Shown piece by piece: positions 12,341-23,161 of a DNA stretch of 64,000 bases. The position numbers and the translations under genes are program-made. The stretch is taken from contig OY720634.1 of the NCBI GenBank assembly GCA_963169105.1, positions 113,024,281-113,088,280 of the forward strand, in the 5' to 3' direction. Position 1 is the stretch's first letter. Each line of letters starts with the position of its first letter. The notes below the pieces were generated by a model. It was given only the letters and a program-made list of their open reading frames with translations. It was not told where the DNA came from and searched no databases. Source of the DNA: Ceriagrion tenellum. Taxonomy: Eukaryota; Arthropoda; Insecta; Odonata; Coenagrionidae.

Positions 12341-12520
12341 GCGACCCACTCCGAACGAAGTTGAATGAATTTTTTTGCAGTCTTAAAAAAGTGTACATAG
12401 AAAAACAGAAAAACTTTTCCTTCCTCGTTCTTTCTGGTTTTAATAGAGGATATTTCTCACATAAACTGAAATATGCTGTACGGTAAATATCGCGTAATGC
12501 AAAGATGACTTCGCTAATGA

Positions 12521-12752
12521 TTGGTTCTTCCGTTTTCCGGGTTTTCCGCCGCGTTGTTTCATCTTGGGGACGATATTTCGCCGGCTATCGTGCAGGCTTC
12601 CACAGGTCCAAGTGACAATGCCTAGAGTAAAGAAGTCTTCATTCATGCATCTTGTTCACTTGGACCTGAGGAAGTCTGCATGATAGCCAGCGAAATATCG
12701 TGCCCAAGATGAACCAATGCGTCCGATTACCCGGAAACCGGAAGAATCAACC
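12521..12752. repeat. 232-bp foldback of CGAAATATCGT-containing element ends
   Basis: Left arm 12521-12615 and right arm 12656-12752 are diverged reverse complements around a 40-nt spacer. Matching blocks are TTCCG(G)TTTCCGGGT at the outside, ATCTTGG(G/C)NACGATATTTCG in the middle and AGGTCCAAGTGA at the inner edge. Read outward from the centre, each arm has the order ACCTGAGGAAG, then GCGAAATATCGT, then CCAAGATGAA. This is the same kind of tail architecture as at 6.8 kb. Noncoding. Confidence 0.75.
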
Positions 12753-13929
12753 TTCATCCAAACCCCGCGGAAGCCTGAATCACAACTAACTTCCCCAATG
12801 TATAGACGGCTGCACGAAAAATAACGCAAGTTCGAATATGGTGCATTCAGCCTCGCAATTTTCGTGGCCCTCTGTTAACGTTTCATGTAAAAAGAATAGC
12901 AGCTGCAGCTACTGCTGAACTGATAGTCGGTAGCCCAACTGAATTCATCTCTCCTTCCAAATTGTATCCCTTTCTATACGAAGTAATAACGTTGCCCAAA
13001 ATAATCCTAAACCATTGCATCAATACTTAAACGAGCAACTGCAACACGAATAAAATGGTCAGAAGATTGTTTGAATTAGATATAAGCGGGAGGGACTGTA
13101 TAAATCAGTCCAAGCAAAACATTTCCACCCCAGAACCCACAAAATGATGCTTTTTTAAGCTATGAAAAATTCAACGTCTAGAGTAAAAGAGCCTTCAGTC
13201 AATCTTGTTAGGCACAAGCTTAAGACCACGCGACATCACGGCCGGATCAAGCCATCAGGTTCATTCAATTCATCATCAGGATTCAAGCCATCATTAGCCT
13301 ATAAGCCGACATCCCTCTATAATAACGAGAATGAACTTATCACAGTTGAGTTTGGTCAGGCGTCACTCAATTCACAACTTCTTTGGGGCCGTTATAATAT
13401 CCATGCGGGACGTAGGAACACACGCTCCGGAGCCACAGCGGCTGCGCCTCTTCTCAAGCCTATTTAGACTACGCTCAAACTTCCCCTACATTCTTTCTCA
13501 CCGCTTACCAGCCTATTTACACAGCTCTGTCTTTATATATTTGTATCCATGTTCTTTGGTATCCTAATCTTTGTATCTTGTACTGATAGTCATTAACACA
13601 TTGCGTTCAACCATTTTGAGATAGATGAATAATTTTTAGCTGTAGCTAACATTGATTTCCAACTCTCCTGCATTATTTATAACTGAATTTTTTACTATAT
13701 GGCGTCACCAGTCAGTAATTTGAGAAACCCGAACGATAGCAACTCCCACAACAGCAATTTCTTCAGGAGTGTCTATATTCCACCGCTTAATTGTATACAA
13801 TTGTATTAATGTTCTCGTGTGATATTTGGTGGTGTATTACATTATTATTATTGAATAATGAAAGGATATTTCCTTAATATTCAGCCTCCTCCAGTCGCAG
13901 ACTACATTTCATTCGCCCACAAAACATTA
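12753..13929. other. Intergenic, nothing recognised
   Basis: Contains a small imperfect tandem of CAAGCCATCA/TTCATCATCAGG near 13250-13300. The plus-strand frames of about 100 and 78 codons (13162-13467 and 13331-13567) show no domain and no splice context. Confidence 0.45.
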
Positions 13930-14165
13930 ACAAAGAGCAACATACTGGGGAGAAATGACAATATAAGCGATAATGATCACGTCTTCATTTATTAAGAGCA
14001 AATGCAGGAATTTACAGTCCGCACAAGAAATATTGTCATATTTCAAGTTCATCCACGCCATGGATGATGAAAAACAAACCCACGCGGAACTCGAACCCGT
14101 GGCCTTACGAATAACTGGCAGGCTAACAGACTTAACCCCAAGGCCACGAATGCTGACGAGCCGTA
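13930..14165 (-). mobile_element. tRNA-headed SINE
   Basis: On the minus strand a tRNA-like head starts near 14157. An A-box-like TGGCCTTGGGG lies at about 14136-14146 and a B-box GGTTCGAGTTCC at 14086-14097, spaced as in a tRNA. The head is followed by a body and an AATAAATGAAG-type A-rich end near 13975. The acceptor stem does not close, so this is not a functional tRNA. The 119-codon minus-strand frame through it is spurious. The right boundary is approximate. Confidence 0.65.
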
Positions 14166-14474
14166 GATGAATCCGAAGACTCCTCAAACGCCAGGTGAGG
14201 TGATGAGAACCGTGAGGAATGCTCGTCCGAAGCAGGAAAGAAAGGAAAAAGAAGTCCCACTCCCGTCCTTCCGTAGATGTGGACAACTTATTACGCGCCT
14301 CACTCTAATCGGGAAGTCACGCATCGCGGCAGAGAAGCTACGCACAAATCACACCACTCGACGAATAACAACCCGAAAGCGTTGCACAACGGTCAGCGCG
14401 AAACGATGCCCGAAGCGCAGTAGAACGCTCCGAGATGAAATCTTATCAGCTTCAGCAGTAACGACAGAAAAAAA

Positions 14475-14885
14475 GCAGTTTCCCGCTGATAAAAGATTTC
14501 ATTCCCGTATCATTCAAGTATCTATAGTTAAACCTGTATTAAGCGGCCGCCACTGGACCTGTGAAATAATATCTACTTGAGGATGTGACCGCAGTATGGA
14601 GGAAAAATTACATTGATTATATGGGAAATTCGTCCCAGAAAAATCGGTCGCTTATAGAAGTCATCGCTCAAAAAGCACGGGCAGTTTCCCACTGATGAAA
14701 TATTTCATTCCCGGTACCTACGCATCTACATTTAATCCTGTATTAAGCGGCCACCACTGAACCCAGGAAATAATATCGACTTGAGGAGGTGACGGCAGGA
14801 TGGAGGGAAAATTTATATTGATTACATGGTAAATTCTTCCAGGAAAAATCGACCGCTAACAGAAGTCACCGCTCAAAGGAGGAGG
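14475..14885. repeat. 206-bp tandem dimer
   Basis: Copy 1 begins at 14475 and copy 2 at 14681, both with GCAGTTTCCC(G/A)CTGAT. Collinear blocks continue through TTAAGCGGCC, GAAATAATATC, CTTGAGGA, TACATTGATTA or TATATTGATTA, and GTCANCGCTCAAA. Both copies are clearly diverged. Two units only, so this is a segmental tandem duplication or a satellite remnant. Noncoding. Confidence 0.8.
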
Positions 14886-14910
14886 CCGCCGAGGCAGGTT
14901 TCTCTGTACA

Positions 14911-15000
14911 TCACCTTCACTTGAAGATGATGCAGTCACTTCATCTTCAAGATGATCAGATGTCACTACATCATCTGCCAGAGAAGATGATGAAGCAACA
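14911..15000. repeat. GATGA/TCATC hairpin cluster
   Basis: Perfect 10-bp arms TTGAAGATGA (14921-14930) and TCATCTTCAA (14941-14950) enclose a 10-nt loop. Further AGATGATCAGATG and ATCATCTGCC motifs follow, giving a small cluster of inverted GATGA repeats directly after the tandem dimer. Confidence 0.6.
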
Positions 15001-15078
15001 TCTAAAATATTCTGATTCTAATCTCATATTCGTGAAAAACTGCTAGAGTATTGATCATGTCACATTACACGGCCACAT

Positions 15079-15579
15079 CTTGAATACCCCGCGACCCTTT
15101 GGAACCCTGGTCATAAAGATTTAACCAAAAATTAATAAAATACAAAGGAAAGCCACACGCTTCGTTACAAACTGCTACGAGCGAACATATAGTGTTTCAC
15201 ACCTTTAAGAGGGATTGAGGTGAGAGCCCCTTGAGACTCAAAGACTACACGATAGGCTTTGTTTGCTTGAGAAATTCAGAACTGGTGTGTTTCAGAGAGA
15301 CACACAGAATATTATCATGACGCCGCACTACATCTCTAGATCTGACAGAATCGATACAATAAGTGATATATATTGCCGAACAAATAGGTACTAAAACTCG
15401 ACCTTTCTGCGCGCAGTAAGCGCCCTCAATATAATCTAAGCCCAACAGAATACACTCCCATGATACACTTCACCATTTCACCTTCCAAAACCTTACCCCT
15501 TACATCTTTACCCGGCTGGTATTCTAACACGCCCTGCCACACGCCCAAATAGCGGCTCGCAGGGTAGTATGTATATGTC
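15079..15579 (+). pseudogene. LINE reverse-transcriptase C-terminus and 3' UTR, copy 1
   Basis: In plus-strand frames interrupted by one frameshift and several stops, the sequence reads LEYPATLWNPGHKDL (15079 on), then INKIQRKATRFVTNCYE, EPLETQRLHDRLCLLEKF, HYISRSDR and IYCRTNRY. This is the familiar post-RT region of CR1/Jockey/L2-type LINE proteins (Y-A-S-x-V-W-x-P ... QR(R/K)AxRF ... RRxxxRLxxLxKI ... CRTxxYKxSFF). The 3' part, TTTCACCTTCCAAAACC to GCGGCTCGCAGGGTAGTATG, is shared with the minus-strand copy at 45.5 kb. Dead fragment, 5'-truncated as is usual for LINEs. Confidence 0.85.
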
Positions 15580-17912
15580 ATTATGCAACAGTTCCACCAC
15601 ATCATTCCTGAAACTATTTGACGTATTATCGACCATAATCATCAGTAGAATTCATAAATACGATTTATTTGCTTCACCTCTCCACACGCTCATTCAACCC
15701 CTTAATTACAGCATAACTCTCATTTAAGGTGTTAGGAGCGATTTTGGTTCACATACCTATTTGTGTGAAAACTTGGGCATGAGTTCTCATAAGCGATATC
15801 GACAGATAAAAGTAAAAAAATTTCAATCATAACGATTTGGTTTTTTGCCTATTCAAGGCTGTTTTAACACAATGTTATGACACACGACATGTATTACGTA
15901 ATAATTCGATAAAATGTATACTATTTCTAGTTTTGAGGAAAATACGTCAATTTATCATTATCATAATTGTTAATAACAAATATGAAGGTATCACGCCGAG
16001 CCTTATATTAGGAAATTGCATACTTCACTATATTTTCGTATAAATATCCAATACACGCTAAAAACTCTAGGCTTAAAATGATTGAATGACGGAAAAAAGT
16101 AAATAAAATTCTTGTGTCATTTGCACTGCTACCTGTAAAGTGATCTCTAACGCATGAAACAGATTCACTTAATGAAATATACTCCAAGAATTTTTTTTTA
16201 CTTTTGTCAGGAAACCCCATTGGAGACCGACTGAATTATCTGCATGAAAGATTTAGTCGAGGTGATCCATTCATAAAAGGAAAATTTCTCCATCCTTTTT
16301 TATTGTTCATGCGTCGCAGTCTATAAAAAGTAGAGAGATTATCTTAATCGCGTCCCATCGAGATAGTTGGGAAACTACTAACCACTTCAACGGCCTTTCA
16401 GACGGATTCAGGATCTACGTTTTACCCACGAACAAATGACGATATATTTCTCATACGTTTCTTAAATCCCCATTGTGTTTCGGTGCAGTGTACAATATGC
16501 TCAGGGGATCATTCCCCATATCTCAGGATAATTAGTCCCGCAGTTTCGAATATTGAACGAGATACTAGAATAACAATACATTAAGAACTCGTCCTTTTCG
16601 TTTACTTCAATTTTTGGGATGACAACTTAAGCCGATCACGAAAAAACGATCCCTTTCCGATGAGAACACGGCTGCTTATGGATGACTTCATCCTTGACTC
16701 GTCAGCCTCTCTCCAAGGCCGGGGAAGACGTAACGGACATTTTTATTTCAATATTCTTCCCACTATACGCAACAAAGCCAAAACAGGAGAGGGTCGAATC
16801 CACGTGACCCAGAGCCTTGTCCTCTGGTGGGACAAGGCTTGAAAGGTTCCATGAGAACAGGAAAAAGAGGAGCGATATCATAAGGCATTAGAAATTCAAG
16901 GACGGTAGAAGGAAGAGTGGCAGGAAGTTCACGCTCTTCAAAGACGAAGAAATGAAAGTTGAAAGTGCGGCTCCATTATTGATCCCACTGTCATTCACCG
17001 CGATGGATTGGAAACCATATGCATTGTTGGTACTCACTTGAGCGCTTTGCCTCACGCATCCTCGTCATCTTGAACTCCGAGCTTTGTTAAAACGACCGCC
17101 AGCCAAGATCCACAGAGTGTTCGGGTTCTTGCGAGAAATATTACCGTCTCCACCGAGGTCTCAAACCACTGGTGTGGCAAAATCTTTGGCCCGTTATTTG
17201 GGGCTTTTTAAAGAGCATTCTAAACAAAACACACCAAACCGCACGCCTTATCACTTGCCCTGTGCCATTAGTCCATCCATTCACTATTCAATCAACGGCG
17301 AGTATACGGACGCAGCTTAACATAAACCTTGCTTCGAGTTTGGACGACGAAACGTAACTGATATCATCGAGAAAAGACGATAAAAATATCTTGATGTTAG
17401 TGTAACAGACACAAACACGGAGGGATTACACCATGAGGTGAATTACGAAACAAAGGCCAACAGAGAAATCATATCAATTCACAGATAAACAAATCACTTC
17501 CAACGTATGTTGGCTTGAGATACTATTCGTTGAGTTAGGATAAGAGTCATTCCATTACACAAACTGAGTGAGAATCTCCGAAGTTCAAGCTGTATTTCTT
17601 AGGGCGAAGTAATACCATCCGAAGCGCAAATGAAAAGTCAAATCGTCTATGTTCGCCGACGAAAAAATACCTGGAGCCTCAAAACATGGATTAAGGAGAC
17701 AATTTGGATTCCCCTCTTTATAAAAACGCCCGTTATTTGCAGCTGTTTAAGGGCTGTAGACTAGAAATAGAAATTTCGGACGAAATAAGGGGAGGTAGAA
17801 ATTGCAAAGTGCTTAAAGGTCTTCATATTTTGAAAAAAGATGTGGACATCAAATATTAAAGATGGCCCCGAAAAGGGATATTTTGTTTAGGTGATGTTCA
17901 CAAGCCTACAAA
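15580..17912. other. Intergenic, nothing recognised
   Basis: Frames of up to 78 codons without recognisable content. A perfect 10-bp stem (AGCCTTGTCC / GGACAAGGCT, 7-nt loop) lies at 16813-16839. No retroelement motif seen. Confidence 0.45.
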
Positions 17913-18440
17913 TCAATTGGTAGACAACAAATGATAAAAAGATTTTAAAAATTCATCTATCTCTGCCCGAGGAACGCGTAGATGAAGGGAAATGAAGTCT
18001 TGGGGAAACGAAGATGATAGGATGAATAATGAGATCTTACTAAAAATACAGTACGGCACCCTCTCGACACATCCATCCGGAGGTGAGAACCTAAATTGAC
18101 CTTTGATCCTTATGGGCAATCTCAATTCCGCGATAATATCAACGAATGTGAAGATCCCGATTAGGAGAAGTAGGACTCGAAACCGCAGGGAGACGTTCCG
18201 AACCCACGAAATGGAGAACGGCTCAAATTGAAGGAAATACAAAGTTAATATTAACAGAAATACAGCATCAGCAAACAGCAGCAATTGGAAATATACCTTG
18301 GGTATATAATTAAATCTTGACACGCAAATCAAGAGGTCAGAGTCAACAGCAAAATCAGGAGAAAATGGAACAATAATATGACCTGGAAAAAAGTGATCAC
18401 CTCTGATGGATAAAAGAAGACAGGGAGAAGAGTAGCACAA
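17913..18440 (-). other. Unverified 175-codon open frame
   Basis: Minus-strand ATG-to-stop frame rich in Leu, Phe, Ile and Ser, with two hydrophobic stretches around residues 50-70 and 88-102. I recognise no domain and see no flanking splice sites or promoter. In 64 kb of this composition an open frame of this length is near what chance allows, so it is recorded as a position to check, not as a gene. Confidence 0.12.
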
Positions 18441-18559
18441 CCATAAAAAGAATAACTTCAGTAGAAAATTCTACCAACAGCAAGCAACACAAGGTTGGAA
18501 GCAAGGCGGCAGTTGATTAAAATGCATGCATGTAGCTCTGGTAGAAAGGTGAAGCTTGC

Positions 18560-18905
18560 ACGTTAATAGCAGTACAAAAGGCAAATTTAGAAGCGCTGGA
18601 AATGTGGTGTTACAGAGTAATGCGGAGGATGAAATGGATGATGAGAATAACCAATGAACAGGTTTTACTTAGAGTTGAGGAGAGATGTTTCATGAAAACT
18701 CACCAAAATAAAGGAGACAAGATCACTAAGACATACAACGGCCTCCTGAAAGCCATTAGAAAAGGAAAAATGACGGGGAAGATTAATCGAGGAAGGCCGA
18801 TGATGTATAATCCAAATAAATCAAGATAGGTGTACGAAAAGGAAATCATCGAGGAAGAAAGATGAGATGAGGATGAAGAGCAGATGTGCAGCAAGCAAAT
18901 ATTCT
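18560..18905 (+). pseudogene. RTE/BovB-type LINE reverse-transcriptase C-terminal relic
   Basis: Plus strand reads QKANLEALEMWCYRVMRRMKW, then ITNEQVLLRVEE, GLLKAIRKGKMTGKINRGRP and finally a degenerate YDEMRMKSRCAA-like stretch. This matches the conserved RTE-type tail (EAFEMWCYRRMLRI-W ... TNEEVLxRV ... GLLKxVxEGRIxGKRxRGRP ... YxEMKxxAxDR). The central frame is open for 75 codons (18602-18829), with frameshifts on both sides. The missing WIGHxLR block between LLKTIKQ and GLLK shows internal damage. A dead fragment. Confidence 0.85.
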
Positions 18906-19265
18906 GAACGATTACTCCTGATAAACCGAGTTTTTCAGGCTTTTTTCAGAAAGATAAGGAAAACCACCATACGCCTTGAACAGTCAATATCAAGGACCGG
19001 TTTTGACTACAGGCCTCCTAGATGGGATCTGCATGAAACGAATACTTAAATGAGGCATTATAACAGAAAAAACAAAGCATACTGACTTCCCGGATCACGC
19101 CACGTGGCCACATTTGTCCCGGAATTCGGCTAAAGCCTGCATCTTTATTTTGCCGTGAACGTAATCGAAAGGTAATAGGTAAAAGTTGTTTTTACAACAT
19201 CTCGGTGAATTTCATGAGCCAGAGAATAAAATAATTTGCGGGATTACACTTGCTAGAGGCTCCAC
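18906..19265. other. Intergenic, nothing recognised
   Basis: Flank between the LINE relic and the next GC island. No coding signal. Confidence 0.45.
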
Positions 19266-19930
19266 AATGCGTCGAAACGTGTAGTACGCGACGGCACACA
19301 CGCAAAATTCCACGTTCGCTCTACGGTCGCTCGCCTCGGTCCAGCAAAACTGGATCACGCGACCGATCCAGCGAATCCACTCGTCCCCACTCGAATCCGC
19401 TGACACGTCGCGATCTGCATGAATAGGACCAAGATCATCGGATGAAATGGGGGGGAGAGGTTCGGAGGGAGGGTAAACCGACGAATTCCGACAGAATAAT
19501 GAGCACAACAAAACGCGGACCCGAACACGCCGCGGGCAAAAAAACGCTGCCTCAACCTCGGAGGCCGATAGCCCTTAGCGCCAACCGGTTCCACCTCAAT
19601 GCCGCGAAAAAAGACACCGGACTCTTCAGAGCGGGGACCTCGAAGAGGGGCTGCTGAGGAGCCGCTGAAGGAAGAAAACGCACGTTGGCCGGGCAAGACG
19701 GAAAAATGCAGCCACGAGGCAATCAACTTCTCCTGCGTCACGCGGAAGAGGAGGGGGGAAATGGGCGAGGTGGAAATTGGGCAGGCGGGCGAGGAGGGCC
19801 GGCCGGTCCGCAGCGACTACGGCAGTGAGAGACGAAGATTGAATCCCATGAAGGAGGGCGACCCGGAGATAGGGACCACATGAAGAGGCGACCACGTGGT
19901 TCGCTCGGGCGTAGAAAAAGGTCCGATAGA
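19266..19930. other. GC/CpG-rich island
   Basis: About 660 bp, GC-rich with dense CpG (for example GCCGCGGGCAAAAAAACGC, GGCGACCCGGAGATAGGG). Both strands carry overlapping frames of 70-128 codons in different phases, none with a recognisable domain. That is expected from low stop density. CGTCGAAACGTGTAG at about 19271 at its left edge resembles the CGAAAC tail motif seen elsewhere. Confidence 0.5.
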
Positions 19931-20274
19931 TATTCCAGCACTACGTCACGGTTAATTAAATGAATACGTGTTCATTTTCTAGTGAACATATTTACAAAAT
20001 AAATACCTATGAGAACCCTGTTACAGGATTCCCCCTCTTCAGAGCCTGATTACATAATATAGTTATACATAATTGGAATGCTGTTGATGGTAAAAAAACA
20101 TGAAAACATAAAAAACAGTACAAGAAACTAAAACAAAACACAAAATTGAGGAGCATATTAGCTTTATCATAATTTACATAGTAGTTCGTTTACATGATTC
20201 ATTCGAATTGAATTGTCTTGTTTCCTTCCCGATTGGCTTAGGGTCCGGAATTGGCACCTGGACACCATTGGACA
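19931..20274. other. AT-rich spacer, nothing recognised
   Basis: AT-rich sequence without coding or repeat signal, ending at the 3' end of the LINE copy to its right. Confidence 0.45.
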
Positions 20275-20590
20275 CAAGCCGCGTAAAGATTTAAGGTTTT
20301 GGGAGGTGAAATGGTGATGTGTATTATGGGAGTGTATTTAGTGGAGCTGAATTTTTATTGTGGTCGCTTACTGTGCGCGGAAAGAACAAGTTTTTGTACC
20401 TACCTATTCGGCAATGTATCTCTCTTATTTTATCGCTTCTGTCAGACTCAGACCTAGAGTCTTCATGAGGCGTCATAATAATATGCTCTGCGTCGCTCTG
20501 AAACGGGTGAATGCCTCAGGTAAATGTATTATCGTGGTCAGTTTATCTATTCTTCTGAGCTGGGATGTCGTACCAAGAGGTCAATAACCA
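20275..20590 (-). pseudogene. LINE reverse-transcriptase C-terminus and 3' UTR, copy 2
   Basis: The reverse complement aligns with copy 1 at 15.1 kb. Minus-strand frames read LGTTSQLRRIDKL (copy 1: EPLETQRLHDRL), then a diverged TPHEDSRSESDRSDKIR, then RIGRYKNLFFPRTVS, with the family's YKNSFFPRT motif nearly intact. The noncoding end CACCATTTCACCTCCCAAAACC is shared too. It is broken by frameshifts. The shorter 3' UTR lacks the GCGGCTCGC block. Confidence 0.8.
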
Positions 20591-22939
20591 CATAGTAATA
20601 TACAAGTTATGGTGGATTTAGTCAGAGCTCAAACGACGAAATCCCAATATATCAAGGCCTCTTACACCTTTCGCATCGCCGGCTTATGTCGGGCCGTAAA
20701 TACCATCACCCCATCAGGAACGGGTCCTTCAGCTGTGACCGTCGTCCACCCTGCTTTTCACACCGCAACCCAGCACACAACACTCAAAATGTGAGTCACA
20801 TTTCCAAATTCCGCCTCTCCACTTCTCATCGACCCCTGTTCTACCGCCCACTTTCATGATGCAATGCCTTTCCTGACAGTTAACCTACCGTTGTCCTTTT
20901 CTTCTCACGCAACATTTACCAATAATCTTTGAGGTCGATTGGAAGAATACCGAATATCTTTCAATACCAGATGAAATGTACCAAGTAACATTCTTTCCCC
21001 CCTCACATCAACTTTATTGCTCAACTGCATATATTTGGATACTGATATTAATGTTTTAACTGTTATTTTTTACCTCTGATTCATTCTGTTTATCGAATCC
21101 AAATTATACGCATCATTGTTGATTTCTCAGATGATTATTACGTATTTTTTTCTGGGCCATAACTAACATCCAATTAACATTTACTTGTGTTTTCTACATT
21201 TACTTATTCGCACAATTCTTCTTCACACGACATCTCTCATCACTTCTCCGTCGTCAGGGTGGTCGGTTGTTAATTTGGAGAGTCGACCGCAGACGCATCC
21301 GCGCCATTCATAATGTGCTGTCTGCATCGTACGAGAAAACTTACCAGAAAATCGATTAGGACACGAAAAAAAACCCGGTGCACAGTAGGAAATAATCGAA
21401 AGCTGGGCAAAATTCCAAATGGTTTTGGGCTCAAAATGGACCAAATGGACTCTTAACCAACCATGGTCACTCGTTACTGGTAGTTGTGTATAGAATCAAA
21501 TGCTATTTTCCATGATTATCACTCGTTATTAGTTTTCAGCGGTCAAAAGCTGAAGGACTGCAAAAAGTGTCCGCCCACGATTTTCCCCGAAATAATTCTG
21601 ATTCAAGCTGTTTCAGAACCTCTAGGAGAAAACTAATGGAATAAAATTATGATTTTATTTTATAGAAGAGCTTACCGTCATTAAACTGATGTAATTTAGG
21701 AGAGTTTAGGGAGATACAAGCGTTCAACTATATAGGAAATGGAGGACACTGTTTCAGTAACTATATTATAGAGGTTAAGCGCCTTTCGCCGAATTACGCA
21801 AAAAGACTCACGTTAGCATGTGTGTTTAGTTCAATAAAACTACGACATACACCGTATTTGCTTATATATACTCACACGCCACGTCTGCCACTACCATTTT
21901 CTTTGCACAACGCTGTCTTAAATACAAGCATAAAAGAGAAAACTCATACGGAAAACGACACATAAAAAAAAGATTCTCCAATGGTAAAGCATAACTTTTA
22001 TTTGAGATGCACAAAAGCCGTGCTATTCTAGCTCCTCAAAGGGAAGAATTGGTATCGTCCCAATGGATAGGAGTATCTCCGGGAGGACGCTGAGCCATAA
22101 AAATTGCGTAACCGGTCAAGGCGTCTGCTGTGTGCGAAGTGTTCGGACGAAGCACTCCTGAAGCTCATCGCAGACAAACATCGTAAAGCCTATCCATCTA
22201 CAAACTATGTACCGCAGAATCAGGTGCGAGGGCGTACAGCAGGTGTAGTTCGGGTACCAGTCACGAAAAAAAGACGGACACACGACTCGGGAAATTAAAA
22301 AAGGGATACGGATGGAAATGGTTTTCAATATAGTAATGCTTCGCAGAGATTCTATCTTTAACGCAGTTTGAGCGAGTTAACACTACACATAAAACTGAAT
22401 GTATCCTACTCTTTGCGATGGAAAAAAAATCACACTTTTTTAATTCTACCAAAATATCATTCATTTACCCCAACACATTTAGAGATATTTTCCGAAAAAA
22501 TATGAAGCCACTTTCAAATTAGATATGATACGGCTTTGCACTGCAGAGGGACGATATATAACAAAAATTTGGAATCTCTGACGGAAAGATATATAAAGAC
22601 GAAAAGATTGTAAGAAACGTAACGATGAGTAGTTAGTATGCTTTCTCAATTATTTTTAAAAAATTTTCCCCTTTTAATACAATAGCAAAAAATATTCAGG
22701 CTATGAATGCGTCCTCAGCCTACCGCGTGAAACAAACTATCAAAACCCCACTAAAATTTGTATGGTGCGTAAATTACTTATTTCAATCATTAACGTATTT
22801 TCGAGTTATAATATAACAATATCTAATTCATGCTTCTAACGACTGCTTGTATTTTAAAAATAAATTCCAATCATGGTATATAATGAAACTAGAAAAAATA
22901 TTGTTCCAACTACCTAAATGGTGCATGAGAAAAACGTAC
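20591..22939. other. Intergenic, one weak exon-like patch
   Basis: Mostly AT-rich without features. A pyrimidine-biased stretch runs about 20690-20930. On the minus strand at about 21226-21325, a short GC-richer frame (TAHYEWRGCVCGRLSKL then a stop) follows an AG dinucleotide and precedes AT-rich, UTR-like sequence. It could be a terminal exon, but the polypyrimidine tract is poor and I do not call it. Confidence 0.4.
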
Positions 22940-23161
22940 TCATTTGCCTATCTGTGATAGCGAGGTGCGGTCTACGCTTATCTGATGCCCTGGGTTCAAA
23001 TCACAGTTCATAAGCTGGGTGCTCAACTTTTCTGGGAAACGATCTACGCGGTAAAAGGAAAGGAAATGGACTAAAATTGAAATTTGTACAACATTGGGCA
23101 GAGTACGTAAGTGACCTTCGCCCTTACGGATCTGAACGACATTCGGCGTGGAGTATACCAA
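22940..23161 (+). mobile_element. Possible tRNA-derived SINE
   Basis: A-box-like TAGCGAGGTGC at 22958 and B-box-like GGTTCAAATCA at 22993 are followed by a non-tRNA body. The 35-nt A-to-B spacing is short for a tRNA and the B box has two mismatches, so this is a tentative call. Confidence 0.35.

Noticed and set aside
16813..16839. Perfect 10-bp stem with 7-nt loop
   Set aside because: Isolated, with no U-tract, no tRNA-like boxes and no second copy. One such hairpin is expected by chance in this length.
21226..21325. Exon-like minus-strand patch (TAHYEWRGCVCGRLSKL)
   Set aside because: The polypyrimidine tract is poor, there is no matching neighbour exon, and the peptide is not recognised.
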